Shown here one piece after another: positions 1-5,319 of a DNA stretch of 10,907 bases. The position numbers and the translations under genes were made by a program. Source of the DNA: an uncultured Lachnospiraceae bacterium (GTDB taxonomy: Bacteria > Bacillota > Clostridia > Lachnospirales > Lachnospiraceae); assembly GCA_945787485.1 (NCBI GenBank), contig CALZHV010000062.1, positions 1-10,907 on the forward strand. The letters run 5' to 3'. The notes under the pieces were generated by a model, which made no database searches, was not told the origin of the DNA, and was given only the letters and a program-made list of their open reading frames with translations. Each line of letters begins with the position of its first letter. Positions within the stretch are counted from its first letter, which is position 1.

Positions 1-322
1 AATAAAGCCAGCACATATATTTTATATATGCATTTTTTATCATTGCTTCATTTTGTCTGATTGATTTAAGTGCAGCTGTTGTTGATTGCGAAAACAGACT
101 ATATATCAATCTTCCTGCCAGAATATACACCGGAAATGATTTGTCCGTATATCCAAACAGTGTTCCAAACACAAGTGCAAGGACAATCATTGTCAACAAC
201 GGTTCTATCATCGACCATATAATACCAAGATATGACCTTCTGTATTTTAGTTTTATCCCCTTTCTGACTAATTCAACAAACAAATTTTTAAATTGTAAAA
301 ATTCTTTTAAAAAACTTTTCAT
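1..322 (-). CDS. ABC-2 type permease of a polysaccharide/teichoic acid exporter, 5' part (cut by window edge)
   Basis: The first 107 codons are visible and the frame is open at base 1. The ATG at 322-320 is chosen because it opens this frame behind a modest AGGGA box; the nearby ATG at 327-325 hits a stop after one codon. The protein starts with an amphipathic basic stretch, then KYRRSYLGIIWSMIEPLL (residues about 26-43), a hallmark of TagG/Wzm/RfbA-type permeases, followed by a membrane segment (about 40-57) and YILAGRLIYSLFSQS (66-80). In this family two such permeases pair with an ATPase to move undecaprenyl-linked glycans across the cytoplasmic membrane. The ATPase and the rest of the gene would lie left of the window. 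It follows rfbC, a sugar-nucleotide gene, which fits a surface-glycan cluster. Which glycan is exported cannot be told. Family call is confident. Confidence 0.86.
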   Translation of the reverse strand, partial: MKSFLKEFLQFKNLFVELVRKGIKLKYRRSYLGIIWSMIEPLLTMIVLALVFGTLFGYTDKSFPVYILAGRLIYSLFSQSTTAALKSIRQNEAMIKNAYIKYMCWLY

Positions 323-342
323 TTCATTGTCCCTATATTCAT

Positions 343-380
343 AAAAGCCCCTATTGCATATAAAACAAACGGGGCTTTTT
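343..380 (-). terminator. Rho-independent terminator after rfbC
   Basis: The arms AAAAGCCCC (343-351) and GGGGCTTTT (371-379) are perfectly complementary and enclose a 19-nt loop. Read on the minus strand, the stem ends in a short U-rich tract. It lies just past the rfbC stop and only 20 bases before the exporter permease start, so it either ends the dapF-dapL-rfbC transcript or acts as a partial barrier before the exporter. The loop is long, so efficiency is uncertain. The other face also has T-rich flanks and could work in reverse. Confidence 0.75.
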
Positions 381-384
381 AATA

Positions 385-969
385 TTATTTCATTATTTTC
401 ATATACTCTTTAAGAGAAGGCCATTTCTGGTCCTTTTCAGACAAAATAACGTCATCTTTTGTCATTCCTTCAATTAAAGGCCATTCTATTCCTATATCAG
501 GATCATTCCACATCAATCCGCCCTCATCATTTGGATGATAGAAGTCTGAACACTTATAAGTAAATTCAACATGGTCAGATAATACAAAAAAACCATGAGC
601 AAAATTCTTTGGAATAAAAAATTGTTTCTTGTTTTGTTCAGATAATTTTACCCCAAACCATTTACCGAATGTTTTAGAACCTTTTCTAAGATCAACTGCA
701 ACATCGAACGCTTCTCCCTGAACAACCCTTACAAGCTTATCCTGTGGATAATTCACCTGAAAATGTAATCCTCTTAATACGCCTTTTTTTGAGCTTGACT
801 GATTATCCTGAACAAAATCAACATCAATGCCTGCTGCAACAAAGTCCTTTTTTTGATACGTTTCCATAAAGAAGCCTCTAAAATCATCAAACACAGTTGG
901 TGTAATAACCTTTAATCCCTCTATATCACAAGTTTCAACAGTAATCTTACCATACTTTTCTATTGCCAT
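385..969 (-). CDS. rfbC: dTDP-4-dehydrorhamnose 3,5-epimerase
   Basis: This 194-residue protein has the usual RmlC/RfbC length and single cupin domain. The enzyme epimerises C3 and C5 of dTDP-4-keto-6-deoxyglucose in the cytoplasm, the third step to dTDP-L-rhamnose. Visible family motifs are DFRGFFMETY (29-38), FVQDNQSSSKKGVLRGLHFQ (52-71) with the expected catalytic base His69, PQDKLVRVVQG (75-85), FIPKNFAHGF (118-127) with His125, and EFTYKCSDFYHP with the likely proton-donor Tyr138. The start at 969 follows a GGGAGA box. It begins 21 bases after the dapL stop and so is probably co-transcribed with dapF and dapL, although it has no metabolic link to them other than the cell envelope. No rmlA, rmlB or rmlD is in the window, so the rest of the pathway must be elsewhere. 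Residue roles are from the known family; the alignment is by eye. Confidence 0.95.
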   Translation of the reverse strand: MAIEKYGKITVETCDIEGLKVITPTVFDDFRGFFMETYQKKDFVAAGIDVDFVQDNQSSSKKGVLRGLHFQVNYPQDKLVRVVQGEAFDVAVDLRKGSKTFGKWFGVKLSEQNKKQFFIPKNFAHGFFVLSDHVEFTYKCSDFYHPNDEGGLMWNDPDIGIEWPLIEGMTKDDVILSEKDQKWPSLKEYMKIMK

Positions 970-990
970 ATCTATCTCCCTTTTTTTCTT

Positions 991-2208
991 TTATAAAGAC
1001 TTTATTCTATCTATAGCCTTTACAGTGTTCTCATATGTACCAAATGCAGTTAGTCTGAAGTATCCTTCACCACTTGGTCCGAAGCCCGAACCCGGTGTAC
1101 CTACGATATTTGCCTTATCAAGCATATAATCAAAGAAATCCCATGAAGACATGTTATCCGGTGTCTTAAGCCATATATATGGTGCATTTACACCACCTGA
1201 AACTGAATATCCTGCTGACTTTAATCCGTCATAAATGTATTTTGCATTGTTCATGTAGTATGCTATCTGCTCTGCAGTCTGTTTCTTGCCTTCATCTGAA
1301 TATACAGCCTCACCTGCTGCCTGAATAATGTATGGAGCTCCATTGTACTTTGTTCCATGTCTTCTTGCCCAAAGTGCATTTAATGAAACACCATCCGCAT
1401 CCTTAAGTTCCTTAGGTATTACGGTAAAACCAAGTCTTGTTCCCGTAAATCCGGCATTTTTTGAGAAGCTTCTAAGCTCAATTGCACAAGTCTTTGCACC
1501 ATCACATTCATATATAGTATGTGGCACATTGTCCTCACTTATGTATGCTTCGTATGCAGCATCGTAAATGATAACAGCATTATTCATATTAGCATAATCA
1601 ACCCATGTCTGAAGCTGTTCCTTAGTAATTGTTGCACCTGTTGGATTGTTTGGGAAACAAAGATAAATAACATCCGGAACAACAGTTGGAAGCTCAGGAG
1701 CAAACCCATTTTCTTCCTTGCACGGCATATATATTACGTTACTCCAAAGACCTGTTTTTTCGTCGTATTCACCTGTTCTTCCAGCCATAACGTTAGAATC
1801 AACATAAACAGGGTAAACCGGATCACATACTGCAATTTTGCTTTCTGCATCAAATATTTCCTGTATATTTGCCGAATCACATTTTGCTCCGTCGCTTACA
1901 AAAATCTCATCGATTGCGATATCTACGCCTCTTGACTTGTAATCATGCTTAGCAATTGTGCTTCTTAAAAATTCATATCCCAAATCCGGTGCGTATCCCT
2001 TAAAGGTTTCTGCAACACCCATTTCGCTTACTGCTTCGTGAAGTCTTTCCACTATGGCAGGTGCCAAAGGCTGTGTTACGTCACCTATGCTTAATTTTAT
2101 AATTTCTGCTTCCGGATGAGCTGCCTGATATTCTCTCTGTTTTCTTGCAACTGTTGAAAAAAGATAACTTCCCGGTAATTTTAAAAAGTTGTTATTTACT
2201 TTAAACAT
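991..2208 (-). CDS. dapL: LL-diaminopimelate aminotransferase (DapL)
   Basis: The 405-residue product matches the usual length of DapL, a cytoplasmic, PLP-dependent class I/II aminotransferase. It converts tetrahydrodipicolinate plus glutamate directly to LL-diaminopimelate, bypassing the acylated DapD/C/E route. Seen in sequence: the N-terminal KLSIGDVTQPL (38-48), FPNNPTGA (185-192), YDAAYE with Asp216 and Tyr219 expected to contact PLP, SFSKNAGFTGTRLGF (247-261) with Lys250 as the Schiff-base lysine and Arg258, and GYFRLTAFG with Arg385, the expected carboxylate-binding residue. The start at 2208 is preceded by a strong GGAGGAAG site. dapF lies 34 bases upstream and encodes the next enzyme, which supports DapL over a general aspartate aminotransferase. 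DapL is common in Clostridia, plants, Chlamydia and some archaea. Confidence 0.95.
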   Translation of the reverse strand: MFKVNNNFLKLPGSYLFSTVARKQREYQAAHPEAEIIKLSIGDVTQPLAPAIVERLHEAVSEMGVAETFKGYAPDLGYEFLRSTIAKHDYKSRGVDIAIDEIFVSDGAKCDSANIQEIFDAESKIAVCDPVYPVYVDSNVMAGRTGEYDEKTGLWSNVIYMPCKEENGFAPELPTVVPDVIYLCFPNNPTGATITKEQLQTWVDYANMNNAVIIYDAAYEAYISEDNVPHTIYECDGAKTCAIELRSFSKNAGFTGTRLGFTVIPKELKDADGVSLNALWARRHGTKYNGAPYIIQAAGEAVYSDEGKKQTAEQIAYYMNNAKYIYDGLKSAGYSVSGGVNAPYIWLKTPDNMSSWDFFDYMLDKANIVGTPGSGFGPSGEGYFRLTAFGTYENTVKAIDRIKSL

Positions 2209-2242
2209 TATGCTTCCTCCAATGATACAATTCCTATTTTAT

Positions 2243-3127
2243 TTATAAATCAATTTCACCGTCAAATACTGTTGTTGCCGGTCCTGTCATATAAATGAGA
2301 TTATTATCTTTATCCCATCTGATTATGAGCTCGCCACCAAGTAATTTAACTGTGACCGTATCTTCGGTGTAATTATTAAGCATACATGCGACCGCCGTTG
2401 CGCATGTTCCTGTTCCGCATGCCAAAGTTTCGCCTGTGCCTCTTTCCCATACCCGCATCTTTACATAATTTCTGTTTACAATTTCAACAAATTCTGCATT
2501 GACACGTCTTGGAAAAATAGTATTATTCTCAAACATCGGCCCAATTTTCTCAAGTGGAAAATCATCAACGCTATCCACAAAACTAATACAGTGGGGATTG
2601 CCCATTGAAACACAGGTTATGTCATAATTTGTCCCGTCAACCTCCAAAGGGTAATTAAGGACAAGCTCCTGTCCGTTCGGTAAAGTTTGTATCTTTGACT
2701 TGTCACTAACTTCTACAGGAACTTCTGATGGAGTTAATATAGGAGCACCCATATTAACTGTCACAAGTTTAACCTTGCCTCTGTCATTTGCATCTTTCTT
2801 TTCTATATCAAATTTAAGATATTTAATACCGGCTAATGTTTCTATGGCTACCTCTGTTTTATCAGTCAGTCCATAATCATAAACATATTTGCCAACGCAT
2901 CTGATTCCGTTTCCGCACATTTCCGATTGAGAACCATCCGCATTATACATTTCCATTGTAAAATCCGCAACATCAGATGGTTTAATCAATATCAGACCAT
3001 CCGAACCAATGCCAAAATGTCTGTCGCTTACCTTTACAGCAATTTCACTTGGATTGTCAATTGTTTCGGCAAAGCAGTTTACATAAACGTAATCATTTCC
3101 AAGTCCTTCCATTTTTGTGAATTTCAT
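2243..3127 (-). CDS. dapF: Diaminopimelate epimerase
   Basis: DapF converts LL-diaminopimelate to meso-diaminopimelate, the peptidoglycan cross-linking residue and lysine precursor, without cofactor, using two active-site cysteines. Both are present: Cys71 in SEMCGNGIRCVG (68-79) and Cys237 in GETLACGTGT (232-241). The N-terminal MKFTKMEGLGNDYVYV, HFGIGSDGLI (37-46), YNADGS (61-66) and SMGNPHC (174-180) are also family signatures. The length of 294 is slightly above the usual 270-285 because of loop insertions around 108-150. It is the first gene of a dapF-dapL-rfbC transcript, with a short leader of about 30 bases behind a strong promoter. A GGAG box precedes the ATG. No lysine riboswitch can fit in so short a leader, so control by lysine, if any, must act at the promoter. 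Confidence 0.96.
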   Translation of the reverse strand: MKFTKMEGLGNDYVYVNCFAETIDNPSEIAVKVSDRHFGIGSDGLILIKPSDVADFTMEMYNADGSQSEMCGNGIRCVGKYVYDYGLTDKTEVAIETLAGIKYLKFDIEKKDANDRGKVKLVTVNMGAPILTPSEVPVEVSDKSKIQTLPNGQELVLNYPLEVDGTNYDITCVSMGNPHCISFVDSVDDFPLEKIGPMFENNTIFPRRVNAEFVEIVNRNYVKMRVWERGTGETLACGTGTCATAVACMLNNYTEDTVTVKLLGGELIIRWDKDNNLIYMTGPATTVFDGEIDL

Positions 3128-3167
3128 GATACCACTCCATTCCTATAGCATTTTACAATTAGTTCAC

Positions 3168-3196
3168 ATTATAACACTAAAAAAAAGCAATTTCAA
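3168..3196 (-). promoter_or_regulatory. Sigma-A promoter of dapF-dapL-rfbC
   Basis: On the minus strand a -35 box TTGAAA (3196-3191) is separated by 17 bases from a perfect -10 box TATAAT (3173-3168). Transcription should start near 3161, giving a leader of about 30-35 bases before dapF. A 13-base direct repeat lies just upstream. Confidence 0.85.
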
Positions 3197-3208
3197 TGTA
3201 CGCAAAAT

Positions 3209-3239
3209 AAATATTTGTCATATTGCAAATATTTGACAT
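3209..3239 (-). repeat. Two direct copies of a 13-base element upstream of the dapF promoter
   Basis: Plus-strand AAATATTTGTCAT (3209-3221) and AAATATTTGACAT (3227-3239) match at 12 of 13 positions with a period of 18. The nearer copy ends 12 bases upstream of the dapF -35 box. The place suits an activator site or an UP element, and the AT-rich core fits the latter. Which one, if either, is unknown. Confidence 0.55.
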
Positions 3240-3287
3240 ATATCGCATGTAATTTATGGGAATTTTTAGATACTTACCCTATCAAAC

Positions 3288-3316
3288 AAAAAAACCACGC
3301 ATACACGTGGTTTTTT
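3288..3316 (-). terminator. Rho-independent terminator of rpsF-ssb-rpsR
   Basis: CCACG (3295-3299) and CGTGG (3306-3310) form the core of a hairpin with a 6-base loop, extended on both sides by A/T pairs. Read on the minus strand it ends in a run of seven U. It starts about 10 bases after the rpsR stop. Confidence 0.9.
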
Positions 3317-3325
3317 ATTTTTCAA

Positions 3326-3598
3326 TTAATCTACTACGTATGGCATAATTGCTACGTGTCTTGCTCTCTTGATTGCTACTGTAAGAGCTCTCTGGTGCTT
3401 AGCACAGTTTCCTGTAATTCTTCTAGGAAGAATTTTACCTCTTTCAGATACGTATCTCTTAAGCTTGTTAGCATCTTTATAATCAATAACAGCATTCTTG
3501 TCTGCACAGTAAGCGCAAACTTTTTTTCTTCTACGAATAGGTCTTCTCTTCATAGGAGCGTCCTGACGATCGCTCTTCTCTGCTTTATTATAAGCCAT
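3326..3598 (-). CDS. rpsR: 30S ribosomal protein S18
   Basis: S18 binds S6 as a heterodimer on the 30S platform. The ATG at 3598 is chosen rather than the in-frame ATG at 3613: the upstream one overlaps the GGAGG (3611-3607) that sits 8 bases before 3598, and the resulting 90-residue protein beginning MAYNKAEKSD is like S18 starts in related bacteria. The basic N-terminal tail, RRKKVCAYC, IDYKDANKLKRYVSERGKI (38-56) and PRRITGNCAKHQR (58-70) are diagnostic. Cys28, Cys31, Cys65 and His68 form a possible zinc ribbon, so this is the zinc-binding (C+) form; many genomes carry a Zn-free copy, and whether a second one exists here cannot be seen. It is last in the rpsF-ssb-rpsR operon, 20 bases after ssb. 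Confidence 0.97.
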   Translation of the reverse strand: MAYNKAEKSDRQDAPMKRRPIRRRKKVCAYCADKNAVIDYKDANKLKRYVSERGKILPRRITGNCAKHQRALTVAIKRARHVAIMPYVVD

Positions 3599-3606
3599 TT
3601 TATTTA

Positions 3607-3611
3607 CCTCC
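3607..3611 (-). promoter_or_regulatory. Ribosome binding site that fixes the rpsR start
   Basis: GGAGG lies 8 bases before the ATG at 3598. The longer reading would start at an ATG immediately in front of this site, leaving that start without a Shine-Dalgarno at a usable distance. Confidence 0.85.
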
Positions 3612-3618
3612 ATAAATC

Positions 3619-4068
3619 TTACTTAAATGGTAAATCGTTTTCAATTCCATCCGGAATACTCATAAATCCTTCAGCTCCGGCTCCCTGTGGTGCCGGTCTG
3701 TCCTGTGGCTGATAGCTTCCTGCATTTGCATCGCTTGAAGACTTGCTCTCAGCGAACTCCTGCTCCTCTACAACAACTTCAGTAGTGTAAACCTTTACAC
3801 CATCCTTATTTGTGTAGCTGCCTGTCTGAATTCTACCTGTAACAGCTATCTTAATACCCTGACGGAAATACTTTTCTGCAAACTCTCCTGCTCTGCCAAA
3901 TGCAACACACTGGATAAAATCTGCTGTCTGTTCTCCGCTGTTAGCATCTCTTCTGCCGCGTCTATCAACTGCCAATGTATATCTGGCAATTGCTAAAGGC
4001 TCTGCGCCCTGTGAATATCTTACTTCCGGATCACGAGTCAAACGACCCATCAAAATTACTTTGTTCAT
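3619..4068 (-). CDS. ssb: Single-stranded DNA-binding protein
   Basis: SSB coats single-stranded DNA during replication, recombination and repair, and recruits partners by its C-terminal tip. The N-terminal OB fold covers residues 1-106: MNKVILMGRLTRDPEVRY, TADFIQCVAFGRAGEF (48-63), IAVTGRIQTGSYTNKDG (74-90) and YTTEVVVEEQEF (94-105). A short Gln/Pro/Ala/Gly linker follows (107-135), then the tail ending ENDLPFK. The tip normally ends in a free Phe (DDDLPF or DDDIPF); here one Lys follows the Phe and one of the acidic residues is Asn. At 149 residues it is shorter than the approximately 170-178 of E. coli SSB and B. subtilis SsbA, because of the linker. A GGAGG site precedes the ATG. It lies between rpsF and rpsR, the standard order in Firmicutes, which marks it as the housekeeping copy rather than a phage or plasmid one. 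Confidence 0.96.
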   Translation of the reverse strand: MNKVILMGRLTRDPEVRYSQGAEPLAIARYTLAVDRRGRRDANSGEQTADFIQCVAFGRAGEFAEKYFRQGIKIAVTGRIQTGSYTNKDGVKVYTTEVVVEEQEFAESKSSSDANAGSYQPQDRPAPQGAGAEGFMSIPDGIENDLPFK

Positions 4069-4086
4069 AGGAATTCCTCCAATCTT

Positions 4087-4377
4087 CTATTCAGCGTCTG
4101 TTCTTACGCAAAGATATCTGAGAACATTTTCCATAATACGAACGTTAGATTCTACTGCTGCAGGAGCTTCAGGCTCTGCATCAAACTGTATAAAGTAATA
4201 GAAGCCTTCGCTCATCTTCTGAATTTCATATGCAAGCTTCTTCTTACCGCAATCTTCGATGTTAGTGATTGTACCGCCGGCCTTCTCTACTATAGCCTTT
4301 GCCTTATCAACAACTGCTGTTCTGGCATCTTCTTCAATCTTTGCACTAACAACTAACGCTAATTCATACTTGTTCAT
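4087..4377 (-). CDS. rpsF: 30S ribosomal protein S6
   Basis: This 96-residue protein has the S6 ferredoxin-like fold pattern: MNKYELALVVSAKI (1-14), a helix to about residue 33, GGTITNIEDCGKKKLAYEI (34-52), GFYYFIQFDA (58-67) and the C-terminal helix with RIMENVLRYLCVR (80-92). S6 binds S18 and sits on the central domain of 16S rRNA. It is first in the operon and has a strong AGGAGGTG site whose AAGGA part can pair with an upstream UCCUU (see the leader entry). In many bacteria the S6:S18 complex represses this mRNA, and the leader here has a shape compatible with that, though the match is incomplete. Confidence 0.96.
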   Translation of the reverse strand: MNKYELALVVSAKIEEDARTAVVDKAKAIVEKAGGTITNIEDCGKKKLAYEIQKMSEGFYYFIQFDAEPEAPAAVESNVRIMENVLRYLCVRTDAE

Positions 4378-4388
4378 GTTATTGCACC

Positions 4389-4431
4389 TCCTTATGGTCT
4401 AGTGGCCTTTGGATTTCTCCAAAAGCAAGGA
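4389..4431 (-). promoter_or_regulatory. Structured leader of rpsF, candidate S6:S18 autoregulatory element
   Basis: Between the promoter and rpsF the minus-strand RNA can form an 8-bp stem (4425-4418 with 4413-4406, one G-U pair) closed by a GAAA tetraloop. A 5-bp outer stem pairs UCCUU (4431-4427) with AAGGA (4393-4389), which is part of the rpsF Shine-Dalgarno. One side of the junction carries a 12-base unpaired strand, CCACUAGACCAU; the other side has a single G. S6:S18-binding leaders are known from many bacteria and contain a CCG in an asymmetric internal loop. The asymmetric loop is here, but it has CCA and no CCG, so the family assignment is tentative. Confidence 0.5.
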
Positions 4432-4460
4432 ATATAAAAATTTATATCACACAGAACTGA

Positions 4461-4489
4461 ATTTTATCATGCAAAAATACAAAAGTCAA
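4461..4489 (-). promoter_or_regulatory. Extended -10 promoter of rpsF-ssb-rpsR
   Basis: The -35 box TTGACT (4489-4484) is followed by a 17-base spacer and a -10 box TAAAAT (4466-4461), with an extended TG one base upstream of the -10 (4469-4468). The start should be near 4454, giving a leader of about 77 bases. The -35 box lies inside the 3' arm of the upstream terminator. Confidence 0.85.
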
Positions 4490-4507
4490 CATAAAATGCT
4501 GACTTTT
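4481..4507 (-). terminator. Terminator hairpin after the DUF1648 gene, overlapping the rpsF -35 box
   Basis: AAAAGTCA (4481-4488) and TGACTTTT (4500-4507) are perfect 8-base arms around an 11-base loop. On the minus strand it lies about 31 bases past the stop at 4538 and is followed by a U-rich stretch. GC content in the stem is low, so termination may be partial. Confidence 0.65.
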
Positions 4508-4521
4508 TGATTTCTTTGTAC

Positions 4522-4536
4522 TATACAATTTGTATA
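4522..4536. repeat. 15-base inverted repeat between the DUF1648 gene and the rpsF promoter
   Basis: TATACAA and TTGTATA are perfect 7-base arms around a single central T. It sits directly after the DUF1648 stop and about 33 bases upstream of the rpsF -35 box. It could be an operator or chance symmetry in AT-rich DNA; no regulator can be assigned. Confidence 0.4.
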
Positions 4537-4537
4537 T

Positions 4538-5032
4538 CTAAATTTTATTATGCCTGTATGCAAATATAGTAGGAACAGTAATTACCATAAACAATAATAT
4601 AATCATTACGATGGCCGCAATAGAAGTAATTTTACCGGTATACTCTAAATCGAAATTACTTATTGATGAAGTGAGCGTAAAGCATGAAAACAGTACTTCC
4701 ATTGCAACAAACATATAACTAATATCTCTATACACCACCAATTCCCTTCCGGCATTGATTTTAAACGGCATATTCCAATTTTTAGCATCTACAAAATGCA
4801 TTATTAATGAAATTGTAATATTTGTAATCAACATTATTGTCGGAAGAAACAGATATGAATAAGGTGAACCATATCCATCTATATTCCCTTCAAAATCATA
4901 ATGTGTAGGCACCCTGACAGGTGAAATAGAAATACTGTATATTGTAACTGCGTAGCAAATAAGCAATATAACATAGGATAATATTTCCATTATCACATGA
5001 ATCTTATTAATATATAGCCTTCTTACTCTCAT
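4538..5032 (-). CDS. DUF1648-family membrane protein, function unknown
   Basis: The product has 164 residues and four predicted membrane helices, at about 13-35, 58-80, 105-125 and 131-157. The loop after the first helix, VRVPTHYDFEGNIDGYGSP (39-57), matches the DUF1648 pattern (a P-x-H-x-x-x-x-G-x-x-D-G-Y-G-like segment) found in SdpI-like immunity/signal-transducing membrane proteins. Full SdpI proteins are longer, so this is a minimal DUF1648 protein, not SdpI. The start at 5032 has an AAGGGA box 7 bases away; Met15 is an alternative start without an obvious site. It lies 89 bases after the ribbon-helix-helix gene, so co-transcription is possible but not certain, and it ends at a terminator. 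Specific function is unknown. Confidence 0.75.
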   Translation of the reverse strand: MRVRRLYINKIHVIMEILSYVILLICYAVTIYSISISPVRVPTHYDFEGNIDGYGSPYSYLFLPTIMLITNITISLIMHFVDAKNWNMPFKINAGRELVVYRDISYMFVAMEVLFSCFTLTSSISNFDLEYTGKITSIAAIVMIILLFMVITVPTIFAYRHNKI

Positions 5033-5053
5033 CCAATCATCCCTTTTACTGCA

Positions 5054-5090
5054 AACTGATATATTCCCAATATTCCCGGAGCAATCAGTT
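5054..5090 (-). repeat. Inverted repeat enclosing a tandem ATATTCCC repeat upstream of the DUF1648 gene
   Basis: Perfect 7-base arms AACTGAT (5054-5060) and ATCAGTT (5084-5090) enclose 23 bases. Inside, ATATTCCC occurs twice with period 9 (5061-5068 and 5070-5077). It sits in the gap before the DUF1648 gene, about 20 bases ahead of its start. No U-run follows, so it is not a standard terminator. It could be an operator or a leader fold. No convincing promoter is visible in this gap. Confidence 0.4.
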
Positions 5091-5121
5091 GTTCTTACTT
5101 AAAATATGTTTTTTATCTCGG

Positions 5122-5319
5122 TTATTTTATATCTAATTCCGGTGGAACATCAATTTGCTCCGATACATATTTTCCATCCTTCTTGCGCTGTCTCACACAT
5201 TCCGAAAGCAAATATTCTATCTGACCATTTACAGAACGGAAATCATCCTCTGCCCATGCGGCTATATCGGCATACAATTTTTCTGACAGTCGCAAAGGTA
5301 TTTGTTTTTTTTCAGCCAT
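5122..5319 (-). CDS. Small ribbon-helix-helix (Arc-like) protein
   Basis: The 65-residue protein has the shape of an Arc/MetJ-type ribbon-helix-helix DNA-binding fold: a short beta strand QIPLRL (6-11), helix A SEKLYADIAAWAEDD (12-26), the turn FRSVN, and helix B SVNGQIEYLLSECVRQR (29-45), followed by a charged tail ending in Pro-rich and acidic residues (58-65). Such proteins dimerise through the strand, which enters the major groove. Its ATG shares one base with the TAA of the SPFH gene (TAATG at 5321-5317), so it is very likely translationally coupled to it. A weak AGGAAG box lies about 10 bases ahead of the ATG. An inverted repeat sits near the start of the same transcript and could be its own operator, which is inference. 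The pairing of an SPFH gene with an Arc-like gene is, to my recollection, recurrent in Clostridia. Confidence 0.8.
   Translation of the reverse strand: MAEKKQIPLRLSEKLYADIAAWAEDDFRSVNGQIEYLLSECVRQRKKDGKYVSEQIDVPPELDIK

Noticed and set aside
1..30. Possible frameshift in the last visible codons of the exporter permease, where the usual P-K-Y-I-F-P-L-S-like segment looks degraded (KYMCWLY).
   Set aside because: The same frame aligns without a shift (K-Y-M-C-W-L-Y against K-Y-I-F-P-L-S) and no stop occurs before the edge, so the divergence is more likely natural.
141..344. Plus-strand 67-codon ORF.
   Set aside because: It is antisense to the exporter permease, whose minus-strand frame has clear family motifs.
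1328..1935. Two plus-strand ORFs of 79 and 138 codons.
   Set aside because: Both are antisense to dapL, which has strong family motifs, and they have no recognisable domain.
3128..3167. Lysine riboswitch ahead of dapF.
   Set aside because: The transcript leader is only about 30-35 bases, far too short for an L-box.
3599..3613. Longer S18 start at 3613 (MEVNK...).
   Set aside because: The GGAGG site lies between the two ATGs at the right distance for 3598 only.
3215..3712. Plus-strand 165-codon ORF.
   Set aside because: It runs antisense through the rpsR terminator, all of rpsR and the end of ssb, and is a shadow frame.
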